The position numbers and the translations under genes were made by a program. Below the pieces are notes generated by a model that was not told the origin of the DNA, did no database searches, and worked only from the letters and a program-made list of their open reading frames with translations. Below are positions 22,861-31,343 of a stretch of 33,984 nt of DNA, piece by piece; position 1 is the stretch's first letter; each line of letters begins with the position of its first letter. This stretch comes from Mycetocola sp. Its GTDB lineage: Bacteria > Actinomycetota > Actinomycetes > Actinomycetales > Microbacteriaceae. The stretch spans positions 1 to 33,984 of the forward strand of contig NZ_JAODMP010000097.1 in the NCBI RefSeq assembly GCF_025464835.1. Direction: 5' to 3'.

Positions 22861-23883
22861 GTGACTTCCCCCCTTACCGCGTCCCGTGTTGACCTGATTC
22901 TGCTTTTGGTCGCGGCCTCGTGGGGATCGACCTACCTCGTAGCTAAGGAATTGGTCTCCCCGAACTCCGTGGTCGCGCTCCTGGCACTGCGCATGCTGCT
23001 CGCGGCGGTCATCATGGCTGCAATAGTGGCCGCTCGGCGCAACCGAGTGACGAAAGCGGAAGTACGTGTCGGCGTAATACTCGGCATCCTTCTGGGCGGC
23101 GTGTTCGCTTTCGAGACTTTCGGGATAGCCCACACGTCGGCCACGAACGCCGGCCTCATCATCAGCCTGACGATCGTGTTCACTCCCATTCTTGATGCCG
23201 TGGTGTCCAAGCGGCGCCTACCACGCCGGTTTTTCCTCGCCGCCGGGATCGCCGTGGCCGGGGTCGCGCTTCTTACCGGCAACGGCGCATCTCACCCGCT
23301 GACGCTCGGGGATCTGCTCATTCTCGTGGCCGCCGTCCTTCGGGCCGTCCATGTCACGTCGATGCATAAGCTGTCTAGCGGCGAGCCGATGGACTCGCTT
23401 CACCTCACGTCGGTTCAACTGGTCACATGTGCGGCACTCTTCTGGGCGACGTCTCTGTTCTATGGAGAGTCGGTCCCGCACTTTGCGGAACAGCTCGACC
23501 CCGACCGTGGAGCGCTCTTGCTCTACCTCGTCCTTGCGTGCACCGTTTTCGCCTTCTTTGTGCAGACCTGGGCCGTCCGGCGAACATCGCCCTCGAGAGT
23601 GAGCCTTCTTCTAGGGACCGAGCCGATCTGGGCCGCACTCGTCGGAATCGCCATCGCTCAAGACGCGATAGCACCTCTGGGGTACTTCGGGATCGCCCTC
23701 ATCCTCGCCGGAACAGCCTGGGGCCGTTCCGTCGAACAGCGCCACCGCCTTGCCGTCCGCCCGGCCGCGCCTGAACGGCCGGCAGCGGTGTCGGACAGCC
23801 GTCATGCCTCATCCTTTGCCACCTCCTGTATCGTCGCGGCCACGTGTGGGGATGCCCGACGGGATGAGGGTCGGACGGGTTAG
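22861..23883 (+). CDS. DMT superfamily (EamA) transporter
   Basis: The 340-residue membrane protein has ten predicted hydrophobic spans in two EamA repeats, such as DLILLLVAASWGSTYLVAKE, ALRMLLAAVIMAAIVAAR, GVILGILLGGVFAFETFGIAHTSATNAGLI and LLGTEPIWAALVGIAIAQDAIAPLGYFGIALILAG. WGSTYLVAK and TEPIWAA are EamA marks. Exporters of this class move amino acids or other metabolites out; the substrate is unknown. GTG 22861 has AGAGGA upstream and replaces an in-frame GTG at 22828. Its Ala/Arg-rich C-tail overlaps the end of the next, opposite gene by 75 bp. Confidence 0.9.
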   Translation: MTSPLTASRVDLILLLVAASWGSTYLVAKELVSPNSVVALLALRMLLAAVIMAAIVAARRNRVTKAEVRVGVILGILLGGVFAFETFGIAHTSATNAGLIISLTIVFTPILDAVVSKRRLPRRFFLAAGIAVAGVALLTGNGASHPLTLGDLLILVAAVLRAVHVTSMHKLSSGEPMDSLHLTSVQLVTCAALFWATSLFYGESVPHFAEQLDPDRGALLLYLVLACTVFAFFVQTWAVRRTSPSRVSLLLGTEPIWAALVGIAIAQDAIAPLGYFGIALILAGTAWGRSVEQRHRLAVRPAAPERPAAVSDSRHASSFATSCIVAATCGDARRDEGRTG

Positions 23884-24759
23884 GCGCGCCCGCACCGCGA
23901 TACCCGCGCAGAGTATCACCGCGATCCCCCCGAGGATTGTCGACCAGAGCAGTTCCTCGCGCAGCAGCAGGGCTGCCCACATGATGCTGAGGACCGGTTG
24001 GATGAGTTGCACTTGGCTGACCTGTGCCATCGGCCCGATCGCGAGGCCGCGATACCAGGCGAAGAAGCCGAGGAACATGCTCACCGCGGCAAGGTAGGCG
24101 AATGCGGCCCACTGGATCGGGGTGCCGGTCGGCGGTTGTTGCACGGAGGCGATGACGGTGAGGATCACCATCAGCGGTGCCGCGATCACGAGCGCCCAGG
24201 ACACGGTCTGCCAGGATCCGAGTTCGCGAGCAAGGAGACCGCCCTCTGCATACCCGATCGCTGCGGCGACGACGGCACCGAACAGCAAGAGGTCCGACAG
24301 TGCGAGCTGCGCGAATCCGCCGCCCTGCAAGGCAGCGAAGACAATCGCGGCAGCGGCACCGATCACCGCCATCATCCAGAAAGACGCCGGCGGTCGCTCC
24401 TTCGCCCGGATCACAGCCATCACCGCCGTCGCGGCGGGAAGGAGTGCAATGAGAACGGCGCCGCGGCTTGCGGGGGCCGTGGTGAGCGCGAAAGACGTCA
24501 GCAGGGGGAATCCGACAACCACTCCACCGGCGACGACCGCTAAGCGCACCCACTGGATTCCGCGCGGGCGCGGCTGCTTGAACAGTGCAAGGGCCGCGGC
24601 TGCCAGAGCGGCGGCGATCACGGCGCGGCCCGACCCGATGAACAGGGGCGACATCCCACCGACCGCGACTCGAGTGAAAGGCACGGTGAATGAGAACGCC
24701 AGAATCCCCACGAAACCCCAGGCCAGGCCCAGACGAGATGGCGATATCACGGGCCGCAT
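23809..24759 (-). CDS. EamA family transporter
   Basis: The 316-residue protein has ten hydrophobic spans. It begins MRPVISPSRLGLAWGFVGIL; GSGRAVIAAALAAAALAL, VVAGGVVVGFPLLTSFALTT, LIALLPAATAVMAVI and QLIQPVLSIMWAALLLREEL are EamA-like, with LREE the typical second-repeat end. It is divergent from a MocR regulator, whose gene starts only 28 bp away, which points to export of an amino acid or pyridoxal-linked metabolite (inference). ATG 24759 fits the family. Its end overlaps the convergent DMT gene by 75 bp. Confidence 0.9.
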   Translation of the reverse strand: MRPVISPSRLGLAWGFVGILAFSFTVPFTRVAVGGMSPLFIGSGRAVIAAALAAAALALFKQPRPRGIQWVRLAVVAGGVVVGFPLLTSFALTTAPASRGAVLIALLPAATAVMAVIRAKERPPASFWMMAVIGAAAAIVFAALQGGGFAQLALSDLLLFGAVVAAAIGYAEGGLLARELGSWQTVSWALVIAAPLMVILTVIASVQQPPTGTPIQWAAFAYLAAVSMFLGFFAWYRGLAIGPMAQVSQVQLIQPVLSIMWAALLLREELLWSTILGGIAVILCAGIAVRARLTRPTLIPSGIPTRGRDDTGGGKG

Positions 24760-24765
24760 TTGAAG

Positions 24766-24777
24766 AGTAGCGCTACT
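24766..24777. promoter_or_regulatory. Perfect 12-bp palindrome, candidate MocR operator
   Basis: AGTAGCGCTACT is a perfect inverted repeat in the centre of the 28-bp gap between the starts 24759 and 24788. Both genes must use promoters overlapping it or start transcription almost at the first codon. Binding by the MocR protein is inferred from the divergent layout. Confidence 0.5.
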
Positions 24778-24787
24778 GTTGGGACTC

Positions 24788-26197
24788 ATGAACAACGATA
24801 GCAGTTCGAGGATCACTGCAACTCTTCGGGACTGGATCGCGTCCGCTCCGCCCGGAGCGAAGCTGCCCTCAACCCGGGAGCTCGTCGCGACCCACGGCGC
24901 AAGTCCGGTGACCGTGCAGAAAGCGCTGCGAGCTTTAACGTCAGAGGGGCTCATCGAGAGCCGACCGGGCGTAGGCACCTTCGTTCGGGCGATTCGTACG
25001 GCCCGGCCGCTCGATTACGGCTGGCAGACAGCTGCGCTCGGATCACCGTTGAACCGGATCCCGTCATCCTCAACCACCATGCGCAGCACCCCACACGGCG
25101 CCATCGCCCTCCATTCCGGCTACCCAGACCGTGAGCTGTTGCCGGAACGGCTCATCCGCGCCGCCTTGGGCCGGGCCGCCCGTAGTGATGCCGCTCTCTC
25201 ACGCTCCCCGGCCTCCGGGCTTCCCGAGCTTCAGTCCTGGTTCGCTTCCGAACTCGCCGCAGCGGTCCCCGTCGGGGTCACCCCGCCGACCGCGAGCGAC
25301 GTCATCGTCCTCCCCGGAAGCCAAAGCGGGCTCAGCTCGATATTCCGCGCCCTGGTCACCGCGGGCCAGCCGCTTCTCATGGAATCACCCAGCTACTGGG
25401 GCGCAATCACCGCGGCAGCCCAAGCCGGCGTTCGCGTCATTCCCATCCCCTCCGGCCCGATCGGTCCGGACCCCACCGAGTTGGCACGGGCGTTCGAGGA
25501 GACCGGAGCCCGCGCGTTCTATGCCCAACCGAACTATGCCAACCCCACCGGCGCGCAATGGCCCCGCGAGACCGCGCTTCGCATCCTCGAAGTCGTCCAA
25601 TCGAACGGTGCCTTCCTGATTGAAGACGACTGGGCCCACGACTTCGGAATCACCTCGACTTCTACCCCGGTGGCCGCGCACGACGACGCCGGTCACGTCG
25701 TCTATATTCGCTCTCTCACCAAAAGTGTGTCGCCCGCCATCAGGATCGCCGCGATCATCGCCCGTGGACCGGCACGCGAACGCATCCTCGCCGATCGGGG
25801 AGCCGCGTCAATGTACGTCAGCGGCATCCTCCAAGCGGCAGCCCTCGACATCATCACCCAACCCGGATGGCACAGCCACCTCCGAGGGCTCCGCCAGCAG
25901 CTCCGCTCCCGCCGAGATCTTCTCATCGACAGCATGGGTGAGCACGCAGCGCTCGCTCACCTCACCGCCATCCCGCCTGGCGGCCTGAACCTCTGGCTCC
26001 GACTCCCCGATACCACCGACCTTCCCACGCTGGTCCGCCAGTGCGAGGACCAGAACGTCCTCATCGCGTCCGGAATCGAGTGGTTCCCCGCCGAACCGGC
26101 GGGGCCGTTCATCCGTCTCAACTACGCCGGCGCGAACCCAGGAGCGTTCCCTGACGCCGCCCGTGTCATCGGCCGCGCCCTCGAGCGAGCGAGCTGA
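24788..26197 (+). CDS. MocR-type regulator (GntR helix-turn-helix + aminotransferase domain)
   Basis: The 469-residue fusion has an N-terminal GntR winged helix (about 8-70: GAKLPSTRELVATHGASPVT, VQKALRALTSEGLIESRPGVGTF) and a fold type I aminotransferase-like domain. The PLP lysine is Lys312 in RSLTKSVSPAIRIA; QPNYANPTGAQWP and EDDWAHDF also fit. MocR proteins bind PLP or PLP-amino acid adducts and usually act on the divergent gene. ATG 24788 is chosen over an in-frame TTG at 24779. It is divergent from an EamA exporter, with a palindrome in the gap. Which signal it senses is unknown. Confidence 0.93.
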   Translation: MNNDSSSRITATLRDWIASAPPGAKLPSTRELVATHGASPVTVQKALRALTSEGLIESRPGVGTFVRAIRTARPLDYGWQTAALGSPLNRIPSSSTTMRSTPHGAIALHSGYPDRELLPERLIRAALGRAARSDAALSRSPASGLPELQSWFASELAAAVPVGVTPPTASDVIVLPGSQSGLSSIFRALVTAGQPLLMESPSYWGAITAAAQAGVRVIPIPSGPIGPDPTELARAFEETGARAFYAQPNYANPTGAQWPRETALRILEVVQSNGAFLIEDDWAHDFGITSTSTPVAAHDDAGHVVYIRSLTKSVSPAIRIAAIIARGPARERILADRGAASMYVSGILQAAALDIITQPGWHSHLRGLRQQLRSRRDLLIDSMGEHAALAHLTAIPPGGLNLWLRLPDTTDLPTLVRQCEDQNVLIASGIEWFPAEPAGPFIRLNYAGANPGAFPDAARVIGRALERAS

Positions 26198-26672
26198 AAG
26201 GTCGCCCGCTTTCCCGTCCTCGATTGGACAAACCGTCCACCACAAAGCAAGCCCTCAAAGGACGATGAGTATGCCTGCGTGCCCCGATACCGCCGCTGTG
26301 TGGATCGCGTCGGACAGCGAAGAGAGGCGAGGGGCAGCGCATTGTTTGACCTGCGAGACTTCGGCACGCGCAGATCATCGTCTACAGACACAAGGCGGCC
26401 ATCCGAGCCGTCATATTGAAGGCCGGAACCCGACGTCTACAGACACGAATCTGTCGGCGCCCTGGTCTCACCTTCGACCGATCCCCTCGTGCCACGCGGA
26501 ACCCCTCAGCGGGAACGCTCGCCGGAATCGAATCCCGTCGCCTTCACGGACCGAAACCGCAGAGACAGTGGATGCCGGAACCCCGGTTCTTGATTCAATC
26601 TGCAGCAGGCCGCCTGCATGCCCACGGACCGGCTATACGGGGATTTCTCAGGAACGGTCCTCCGGGCTCCCG
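26198..26672. other. Intergenic stretch before the TerC leader
   Basis: Open frames here lack ribosome sites or family marks. It contains a 13-bp direct repeat (separate entry) and ends in the -10 region of the leader. No terminator was seen after the MocR gene. Confidence 0.4.
26379..26446. repeat. 13-bp direct repeat with a palindromic core
   Basis: CGTCTACAGACAC occurs at 26379-26391 and 26434-26446, 55 bp apart start to start. The core GTCT..AGAC is an inverted repeat. It may be a pair of binding sites or a chance duplication in a non-coding area. Confidence 0.4.
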
Positions 26673-26678
26673 TAATAT
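26673..26678 (+). promoter_or_regulatory. -10 box before the TerC leader
   Basis: TAATAT lies about 7 nt before the expected start near 26685, directly at the 5' end of the leader RNA. A GGAAC lies upstream at 26651-26655, with unclear role. Confidence 0.4.
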
Positions 26679-26681
26679 CTC

Positions 26682-26782
26682 TAGTCCAAGGGGAGTACTC
26701 CGAATCGGCCGACTCGTCACTACGGATGCGTTCGCATCCCGGGTCACCGGTCCCTCATCGCAGGGATGGAGAAGACTTTGGT
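26682..26782 (+). promoter_or_regulatory. Candidate yybP-ykoY (Mn2+) riboswitch
   Basis: CCAAGG (26686-26691) can pair with CTTTGG (26776-26781) to close the element. Just inside lie GGGGAGTA on the 5' side and GGAGAAGAC on the 3' side, resembling the two conserved loops of the yybP-ykoY family. A perfect 7-bp hairpin GGATGCG/CGCATCC (26724-26739) forms one arm. This family senses Mn2+ and typically precedes TerC/Alx and Mn exporters, as here. Pairing is seen in the sequence; the family call is by memory of the consensus and needs a covariance-model test. Confidence 0.6.
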
Positions 26783-26814
26783 GTCGATCAGTCACGCCTA
26801 CTCTGGAGCCACCA

Positions 26815-27831
26815 TTGAACATCACCCCACTCATCTGGGTCATCACCATTGCGGTCACGATCGCGTTCTTCGTGTACGAGTTCTTCGCGCACGTGCGCAA
26901 GCCGCATGAGCCGACGATCGCGGAGTCCGCGCGCTGGTCGGCCTTTTATATCGGACTCGCGCTCCTGTTCGGGGTCGGGATCGGCGTCGTTTCGGGATGG
27001 ACGTATGGCGGGGAGTACTTCGCCGGCTATCTCACCGAGAAGGCGCTGTCGATCGACAACCTGTTCGTCTTCCTCCTTGTGATGACCGGTTTCGCAGTGC
27101 CGAAGATCTACCAGCAGAAGGTGCTGATGATCGGCATTGTGATCGCGCTGGTGCTCCGCGGGATCTTCATTGCCGTCGGCGCCACCCTCATTGCGAACTT
27201 CTCGTGGGTGTTCTACCTCTTTGGCGCGCTGCTGCTGGTGCTGGCCTACCGCCAGGCTTTCGCGCACGGCGAGTCCAACCCCGCGAACGGCAAGTTCATG
27301 ACCTTCGTCCGTCGTCACCTCGCGGTGACTGACGAGTACCACGAGGATCGCCTGACGGTACGCAAGAACGGCCGCCGCTTCGTCACCCCGATGCTGCTGA
27401 CGATCATCGCCATCGGCTTCGTCGACCTCATCTTCGCCGTCGACTCGATCCCCGCGATCTACGGTCTGACCGAGGAGGCATACATCGTCTTCACGGCCAA
27501 CGCCTTCGCGCTGATGGGCTTGCGCCAGCTCTTCTTCCTCATTGGCGGCTTGCTCGAGCGCTTGGTCTACCTTGCACAGGGACTCGCGGTCATCCTCGCG
27601 TTCATCGGGGTGAAGCTGGTTCTGCACGCTATGCACGTCAACGAGCTGCCGTTCATCAACGGCGGCGAGCCGATGCTCTGGGCTCCCGAGATCCCCATCT
27701 GGTTCTCGCTGGTCTTCATCGGCGCGACGATCGCCGTGGCGACCGTCGCCAGCCTGCTGAAGACCCGTGGCGATCGCCGCGACGACGACCTCCTCCAAGC
27801 GACCAACGAGACACAGAAAGAACTTTCTTGA
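26815..27831 (+). CDS. TerC family integral membrane protein (Alx-like)
   Basis: The 338-residue protein has about nine hydrophobic spans. Family marks are KALSIDNLFVF (acidic residues Glu75 and Asp81) and FVDLIFAVDSIPAI (Asp204, Asp210), charges inside the membrane that are thought to bind metal ions. TerC/Alx proteins export Mn2+ or aid metalation of exported proteins. The start is TTG 26815 (MNITPLIWVITI), matching the family, with TGGAG 7 nt upstream; the frame is open far upstream without support. It is preceded by the candidate Mn2+ riboswitch and followed after 49 bp by a CNNM gene in the same direction. Confidence 0.92.
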   Translation: MNITPLIWVITIAVTIAFFVYEFFAHVRKPHEPTIAESARWSAFYIGLALLFGVGIGVVSGWTYGGEYFAGYLTEKALSIDNLFVFLLVMTGFAVPKIYQQKVLMIGIVIALVLRGIFIAVGATLIANFSWVFYLFGALLLVLAYRQAFAHGESNPANGKFMTFVRRHLAVTDEYHEDRLTVRKNGRRFVTPMLLTIIAIGFVDLIFAVDSIPAIYGLTEEAYIVFTANAFALMGLRQLFFLIGGLLERLVYLAQGLAVILAFIGVKLVLHAMHVNELPFINGGEPMLWAPEIPIWFSLVFIGATIAVATVASLLKTRGDRRDDDLLQATNETQKELS

Positions 27832-27880
27832 CACGTCAGCGCTGTACCGGATCAGCCTTTGACTCCGACGGTTCCCGCTG

Positions 27881-29212
27881 ATGAGCGACCTCCTCTGGAA
27901 CATCGCCCTCGTCATCGTGTTCGTGCTGGTCGGCGGCGTCTTCGCTGCGACCGAGATGGCGCTGGTGACCCTGCGCGAGAGTCAGATCAACGCGATCGCC
28001 GCGCGGGGCCGCCGTGGCGCGAAGGTGGCGAGCCTCGCGCGCAACCCCAACACCTTTCTCTCCGCGGTGCAGATCGGCGTGACAGTGGCCGGCTTCGCTT
28101 CGGCCGCCTACGGGGCCACCTCGATAGCGCCGTCCGTCGCCCCGCTGTTCGTGATTTGGGGTGTATCGGACGAACTCGCGCTCACACTGGCCACACTGTT
28201 GCTGACCCTGATCGTCGCCTACCTCTCACTGGTGCTCGGCGAGCTCGCGCCGAAGCGCCTCGCGATTCAACGCAACGCGCAGTTCGCATACGCGGCCGCT
28301 CCGGTGCTCGACAAATTCGCCATCGTCATGCGGCCCGTTATCTGGCTTCTGTCCGTCTCCACGAACGCGCTCGTGCGCCTCTTGGGCGGCGACCCGCACA
28401 AGACTGCCGACGAGATGAGCGACGACGAAATCCGTGACATCGTGGCAACGCACCAGGGTCTACCCGACGACGAGCGGCGGATCCTCGACGACGTGCTGTC
28501 CCTTCGTGGACGGCAGATCACCGAGGTCATGAGACCGCGCCCGGAGGTCGTCGCCCTGGACGAAACCGCGACCCTCGCGGAGGCCATCGTGCAGGTGCGC
28601 GAGCTACCGTTCTCCCGCTATCCAGTCGTCGACAAGTCGATCGATGACATCACCGGGTTCATCCACGTCCGCGATCTCTTCGAGACGGCAGCAGAAGACC
28701 CCGAGCGGCCCCTTGAACGACTCGCCCGTCCTATCCCCTATCTGCCGTCCACCGCCCGCGTCCTTCCGACGCTGACCCGGATGCGCGCCGACGGGCATCA
28801 CATCGCCGTCGTCGTGGACGAATACGGCGGCACTGACGGGATCATCACGCTCGAAGACTTGCTCGAGGAGGTGGTCGGGGAGATCTTCGACGAATACGAC
28901 ACTGCCATCGAACCCACCGAGGCAGGCGGCGTCGTGGACGGCCGACTGAACCTCCAAGACTTCGAGGAGCTGACGGGACTGGCCATCCCTCGAGGATCTT
29001 CCGACACGATCGCCGGATTCATCACGGAGCAGCTCGGGCGACTCGCGGTGGTCGGTGACACCGTCGACGTGCCAGGAGCCACCATCCAGGTCACCGCGCT
29101 GGACCGCCGGCGCATCGCTGGAGTCCGAATCACGCCGCGGGTGACCGGAGGTAACGGTCTAGGCGACCAACAGACAGCTTCCAACGATGCTGGCAACCCT
29201 CCACTCACGTGA
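27881..29212 (+). CDS. CNNM/HlyC-CorC family transporter (DUF21, CBS pair, C-terminal CorC domain)
   Basis: The 443-residue protein has an N-terminal DUF21 membrane domain of about three or four spans (1-160), with FAATEMALVTLRESQINAIA and SLVLGELAPKRLAIQ. A CBS pair follows (about 215-340), with MRPRPEVVALDE and VVDEYGGTDGIITLEDLLEEVVGEI. A CorC_HlyC domain (about 350-425) closes it. These proteins transport Mg2+ or other divalent cations, with nucleotide sensing by the CBS pair. ATG 27881 follows TerC by 49 bp, so the pair is probably one operon under the leader RNA and may together handle Mn2+/Mg2+ (inference). An acidic-polar tail ends the protein. Confidence 0.93.
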   Translation: MSDLLWNIALVIVFVLVGGVFAATEMALVTLRESQINAIAARGRRGAKVASLARNPNTFLSAVQIGVTVAGFASAAYGATSIAPSVAPLFVIWGVSDELALTLATLLLTLIVAYLSLVLGELAPKRLAIQRNAQFAYAAAPVLDKFAIVMRPVIWLLSVSTNALVRLLGGDPHKTADEMSDDEIRDIVATHQGLPDDERRILDDVLSLRGRQITEVMRPRPEVVALDETATLAEAIVQVRELPFSRYPVVDKSIDDITGFIHVRDLFETAAEDPERPLERLARPIPYLPSTARVLPTLTRMRADGHHIAVVVDEYGGTDGIITLEDLLEEVVGEIFDEYDTAIEPTEAGGVVDGRLNLQDFEELTGLAIPRGSSDTIAGFITEQLGRLAVVGDTVDVPGATIQVTALDRRRIAGVRITPRVTGGNGLGDQQTASNDAGNPPLT

Positions 29213-29294
29213 CTCCGTCGTTCACCGCGGACCTGCTTGCGCAAAGGAGGCGGTCTCGACGGGTCAGGGGCCGACACGGCCACGCCATTCGTGT

Positions 29295-30353
29295 TCAGCC
29301 CGTGGCTGGTGCTGCAGTTGGAGCAGCTGGCGCTGCTGGGTCGGTCGCGTCGGCGGCGGGCACCAGCGTGACCTCCTGCGCAACACTCTGGGCCGGGTCC
29401 CCCTCAAGCATGGCGATCAGGGTGCGGGCGCAGATGGCACCAGTCTCCACCGGATCGATGTTGAGGTAGGCAACGCGCGGGTCGGCCCCGATAGCTTTCG
29501 AGTTGCCGGTGACCGACACTTGCAGGTCACCCGGGATGCTGAGCCCCAGCTCGGCCGCCGCGGTGGTGATCGCGTTGCAATAGGTCTCGTTGAGGCAGTG
29601 CACCGCGTTCACCTCGTCCGTGGAGGCGGCGAGGAGTTCACGTGCGGCGTCCGTCGGCGCCTGACCCGGAGCAAGCGATGCGACCCGCGATGCCACCCCG
29701 TGGGTCGTGCACCAGTGCCGGTACGACTCGATCGTGGAGACGGTGTAGTCATCCAGTCGCGGGCCGACGAACAGCGCGGGTCGTAACGGCGCCTCGCGGG
29801 ACCGACGGGCCAGGTGGTTCAACATGTCGGGTATCGCCTGCGCCATATCGGCGTGCACGGTGGCCAGTTGGGCGCCCGGTTTCGCCTGGTAGCCACCGTC
29901 GGTGACCACCGCGCGACCGTTCTTCAGGCTCTGCTCCACGATTGGGTCCCCGGGGACCGGGTCCACAACGATCACTCCGTCGAGCGGCAGGTAGGTTTCG
30001 ATTCGACCGTCGGCGCTGCTGGCGGCGGCCGAGATCGAGTACCCGTGTTCCACCGCCTCGATGGCGGCACCGGCGATGATGTTGCGGTAGTACGGCATGT
30101 ACGTCTGTTCCCAGACCGCCGAGTCGCGGTAGCTGACGACGATACCGATCACCCGCGATTTGCCGGAGCGCAGCGCTTGGCCGATTGCGTTCGGCCGGTA
30201 GCCGAGTTTCGACCCCACCTCGAGCACACGCTCCCTGGTCGCGGCGGCGACCTCACCTTTGTTGTTGTAAACCTGCGAGACGGTCGCGGTGGAGATGCCG
30301 GCGGCCTTCGCGACATCCTGAATGCCGACCTGCTTGTTTGAAACCGTATTCAC
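29295..30353 (-). CDS. LacI family transcriptional regulator
   Basis: The 352-residue protein has the LacI helix-turn-helix and hinge: GIQDVAKAAGISTATVSQVY, then YRPNAIGQALRSGKSRVIGIVV (residues 9-70). A periplasmic-binding-like ligand domain follows, ending in an Ala/Pro-rich tail that is not part of the fold. It starts at GTG 30353 behind a weak GGAG. It is divergent from the amino-acid-type ABC operon, whose promoter region holds a CG-centred palindrome of LacI-operator style. LacI proteins usually sense sugars or purines; a role over a polar amino acid transporter is uncommon, so the effector is open. Confidence 0.92.
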   Translation of the reverse strand: MNTVSNKQVGIQDVAKAAGISTATVSQVYNNKGEVAAATRERVLEVGSKLGYRPNAIGQALRSGKSRVIGIVVSYRDSAVWEQTYMPYYRNIIAGAAIEAVEHGYSISAAASSADGRIETYLPLDGVIVVDPVPGDPIVEQSLKNGRAVVTDGGYQAKPGAQLATVHADMAQAIPDMLNHLARRSREAPLRPALFVGPRLDDYTVSTIESYRHWCTTHGVASRVASLAPGQAPTDAARELLAASTDEVNAVHCLNETYCNAITTAAAELGLSIPGDLQVSVTGNSKAIGADPRVAYLNIDPVETGAICARTLIAMLEGDPAQSVAQEVTLVPAADATDPAAPAAPTAAPATG

Positions 30354-30388
30354 TATGCTCCGCCCACTCCTGCCGCCGACCGCCCATC

Positions 30389-30418
30389 TTGACGCTGGGT
30401 GGGACTGGTGAATACTAT
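30389..30418 (+). promoter_or_regulatory. Promoter of the ABC transporter operon
   Basis: TTGACG (30389-30394) and TACTAT (30413-30418) are 18 nt apart, both one or two bases from consensus. Transcription would begin near 30425, directly before the palindrome at 30428-30443, so a bound repressor would block it. Confidence 0.65.
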
Positions 30419-30427
30419 CAGCTGCCG

Positions 30428-30443
30428 CCTAAAACGATTTAGG
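30428..30443. promoter_or_regulatory. Candidate LacI-type operator
   Basis: CCTAAAACGATTTAGG has perfect CCTAAA/TTTAGG arms and a central CG, as in known LacI-family operators. It lies just downstream of the promoter, between the divergent LacI gene and the lipoprotein gene. Repression by roadblock is inference from position. Confidence 0.65.
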
Positions 30444-30461
30444 TCTGATGAGAGGAATGCA

Positions 30462-31343
30462 ATGACGCACACCCGACGACTGCTCGTCCCTGCTGCAGTG
30501 ATCGCAGCGCTCCTACTGAACGGATGCAGCGCATCGGCGGAAGGAGAAGTTCAGGAGAACGAAAACCCCGCCTCATACGGTGACTGTGAACTCACCGGAA
30601 CCAAGGGCGAATACACTCTGGAGACCAAAACCGACGGCACCCTGCTGATGAAGGCCGACCTGCCGAGCCCCGGCTGGTACAACGGCGACACGGTCGAAGA
30701 CATCCGGAGCGGCTTCGATTTCTGCCTGCTCGTGAACATCGCGCACCGCGCCGGCATTGACAACGTCAAGCTGCAGATGGCGTCGTTCGACGGCCTCGTC
30801 GCAGGCAAGGCCGGCGACATGGACCTGTCACTGAACCAGATCACCATCACCGAGGAACGCCGAAAGGTCATGGACTTCTCCGACCCGTACTTCCAGTCCA
30901 CGGCCGGCGTGCTGGTCAAGGCGGGGGCGGATGTAAGCGAGTCGAACTTATCGAGCAGTCACCTTGGCGTGAAGCAGGGCACCGTTGGGCAGCTGCTGGT
31001 GGCCGACATCATCAAGCCGAATAAGGCCGCCTCCGTCTTCCCCGGAGACTCCGAGATGCAGGCAGCGGTCCTCGCCGGGAATGTCGAGGCCGGCATCCAA
31101 GACCTCAGCATCGTGCTGGGCGCCGCGGCCAAGTCGGGCGGCAAGCTCGAGGTGGTCGGCCAGATCCTCACCGATGAGGCCTACGGGATCATGATGGAGA
31201 AGGGCTCACCCAACCTCGACACCATCAATCAGATCCTTGCCGAGATGAAGGCCGATGGAACCCTGGACAAGCTGAGCGCGGCGTACCTGGTGGACGCCTA
31301 CGGGGTTGACCCGGCGAGCATCCCGGTATGGGAAGTCAAGTGA
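30462..31343 (+). CDS. ABC transporter substrate-binding lipoprotein (polar amino acid type)
   Basis: The 293-residue precursor carries a lipoprotein signal. Basic MTHTRRLL precedes a hydrophobic stretch and the lipobox LLNGC with Cys22. The mature part has the two-lobed SBP_bac_3 fold: GFDFCLLVNIAHRAG, LSLNQITITEERRKVMDFSDPYF, GVKQGTVGQLLVAD and AGNVEAGIQDLSI. TITEERRKVMDFS.PY is the diagnostic motif for polar amino acid or opine binding proteins. ATG 30462 has AGAGGA upstream. It is first in a run with permease, ATPase and an amidotransferase. The ligand is unknown, likely an amino acid or amine-like compound. Confidence 0.92.
   Translation: MTHTRRLLVPAAVIAALLLNGCSASAEGEVQENENPASYGDCELTGTKGEYTLETKTDGTLLMKADLPSPGWYNGDTVEDIRSGFDFCLLVNIAHRAGIDNVKLQMASFDGLVAGKAGDMDLSLNQITITEERRKVMDFSDPYFQSTAGVLVKAGADVSESNLSSSHLGVKQGTVGQLLVADIIKPNKAASVFPGDSEMQAAVLAGNVEAGIQDLSIVLGAAAKSGGKLEVVGQILTDEAYGIMMEKGSPNLDTINQILAEMKADGTLDKLSAAYLVDAYGVDPASIPVWEVK

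Noticed and set aside
26163-26675. Plus-strand frame after the MocR gene
   Set aside because: Starts inside the MocR gene in another frame; Arg/Ser/Pro-rich and unrecognised.
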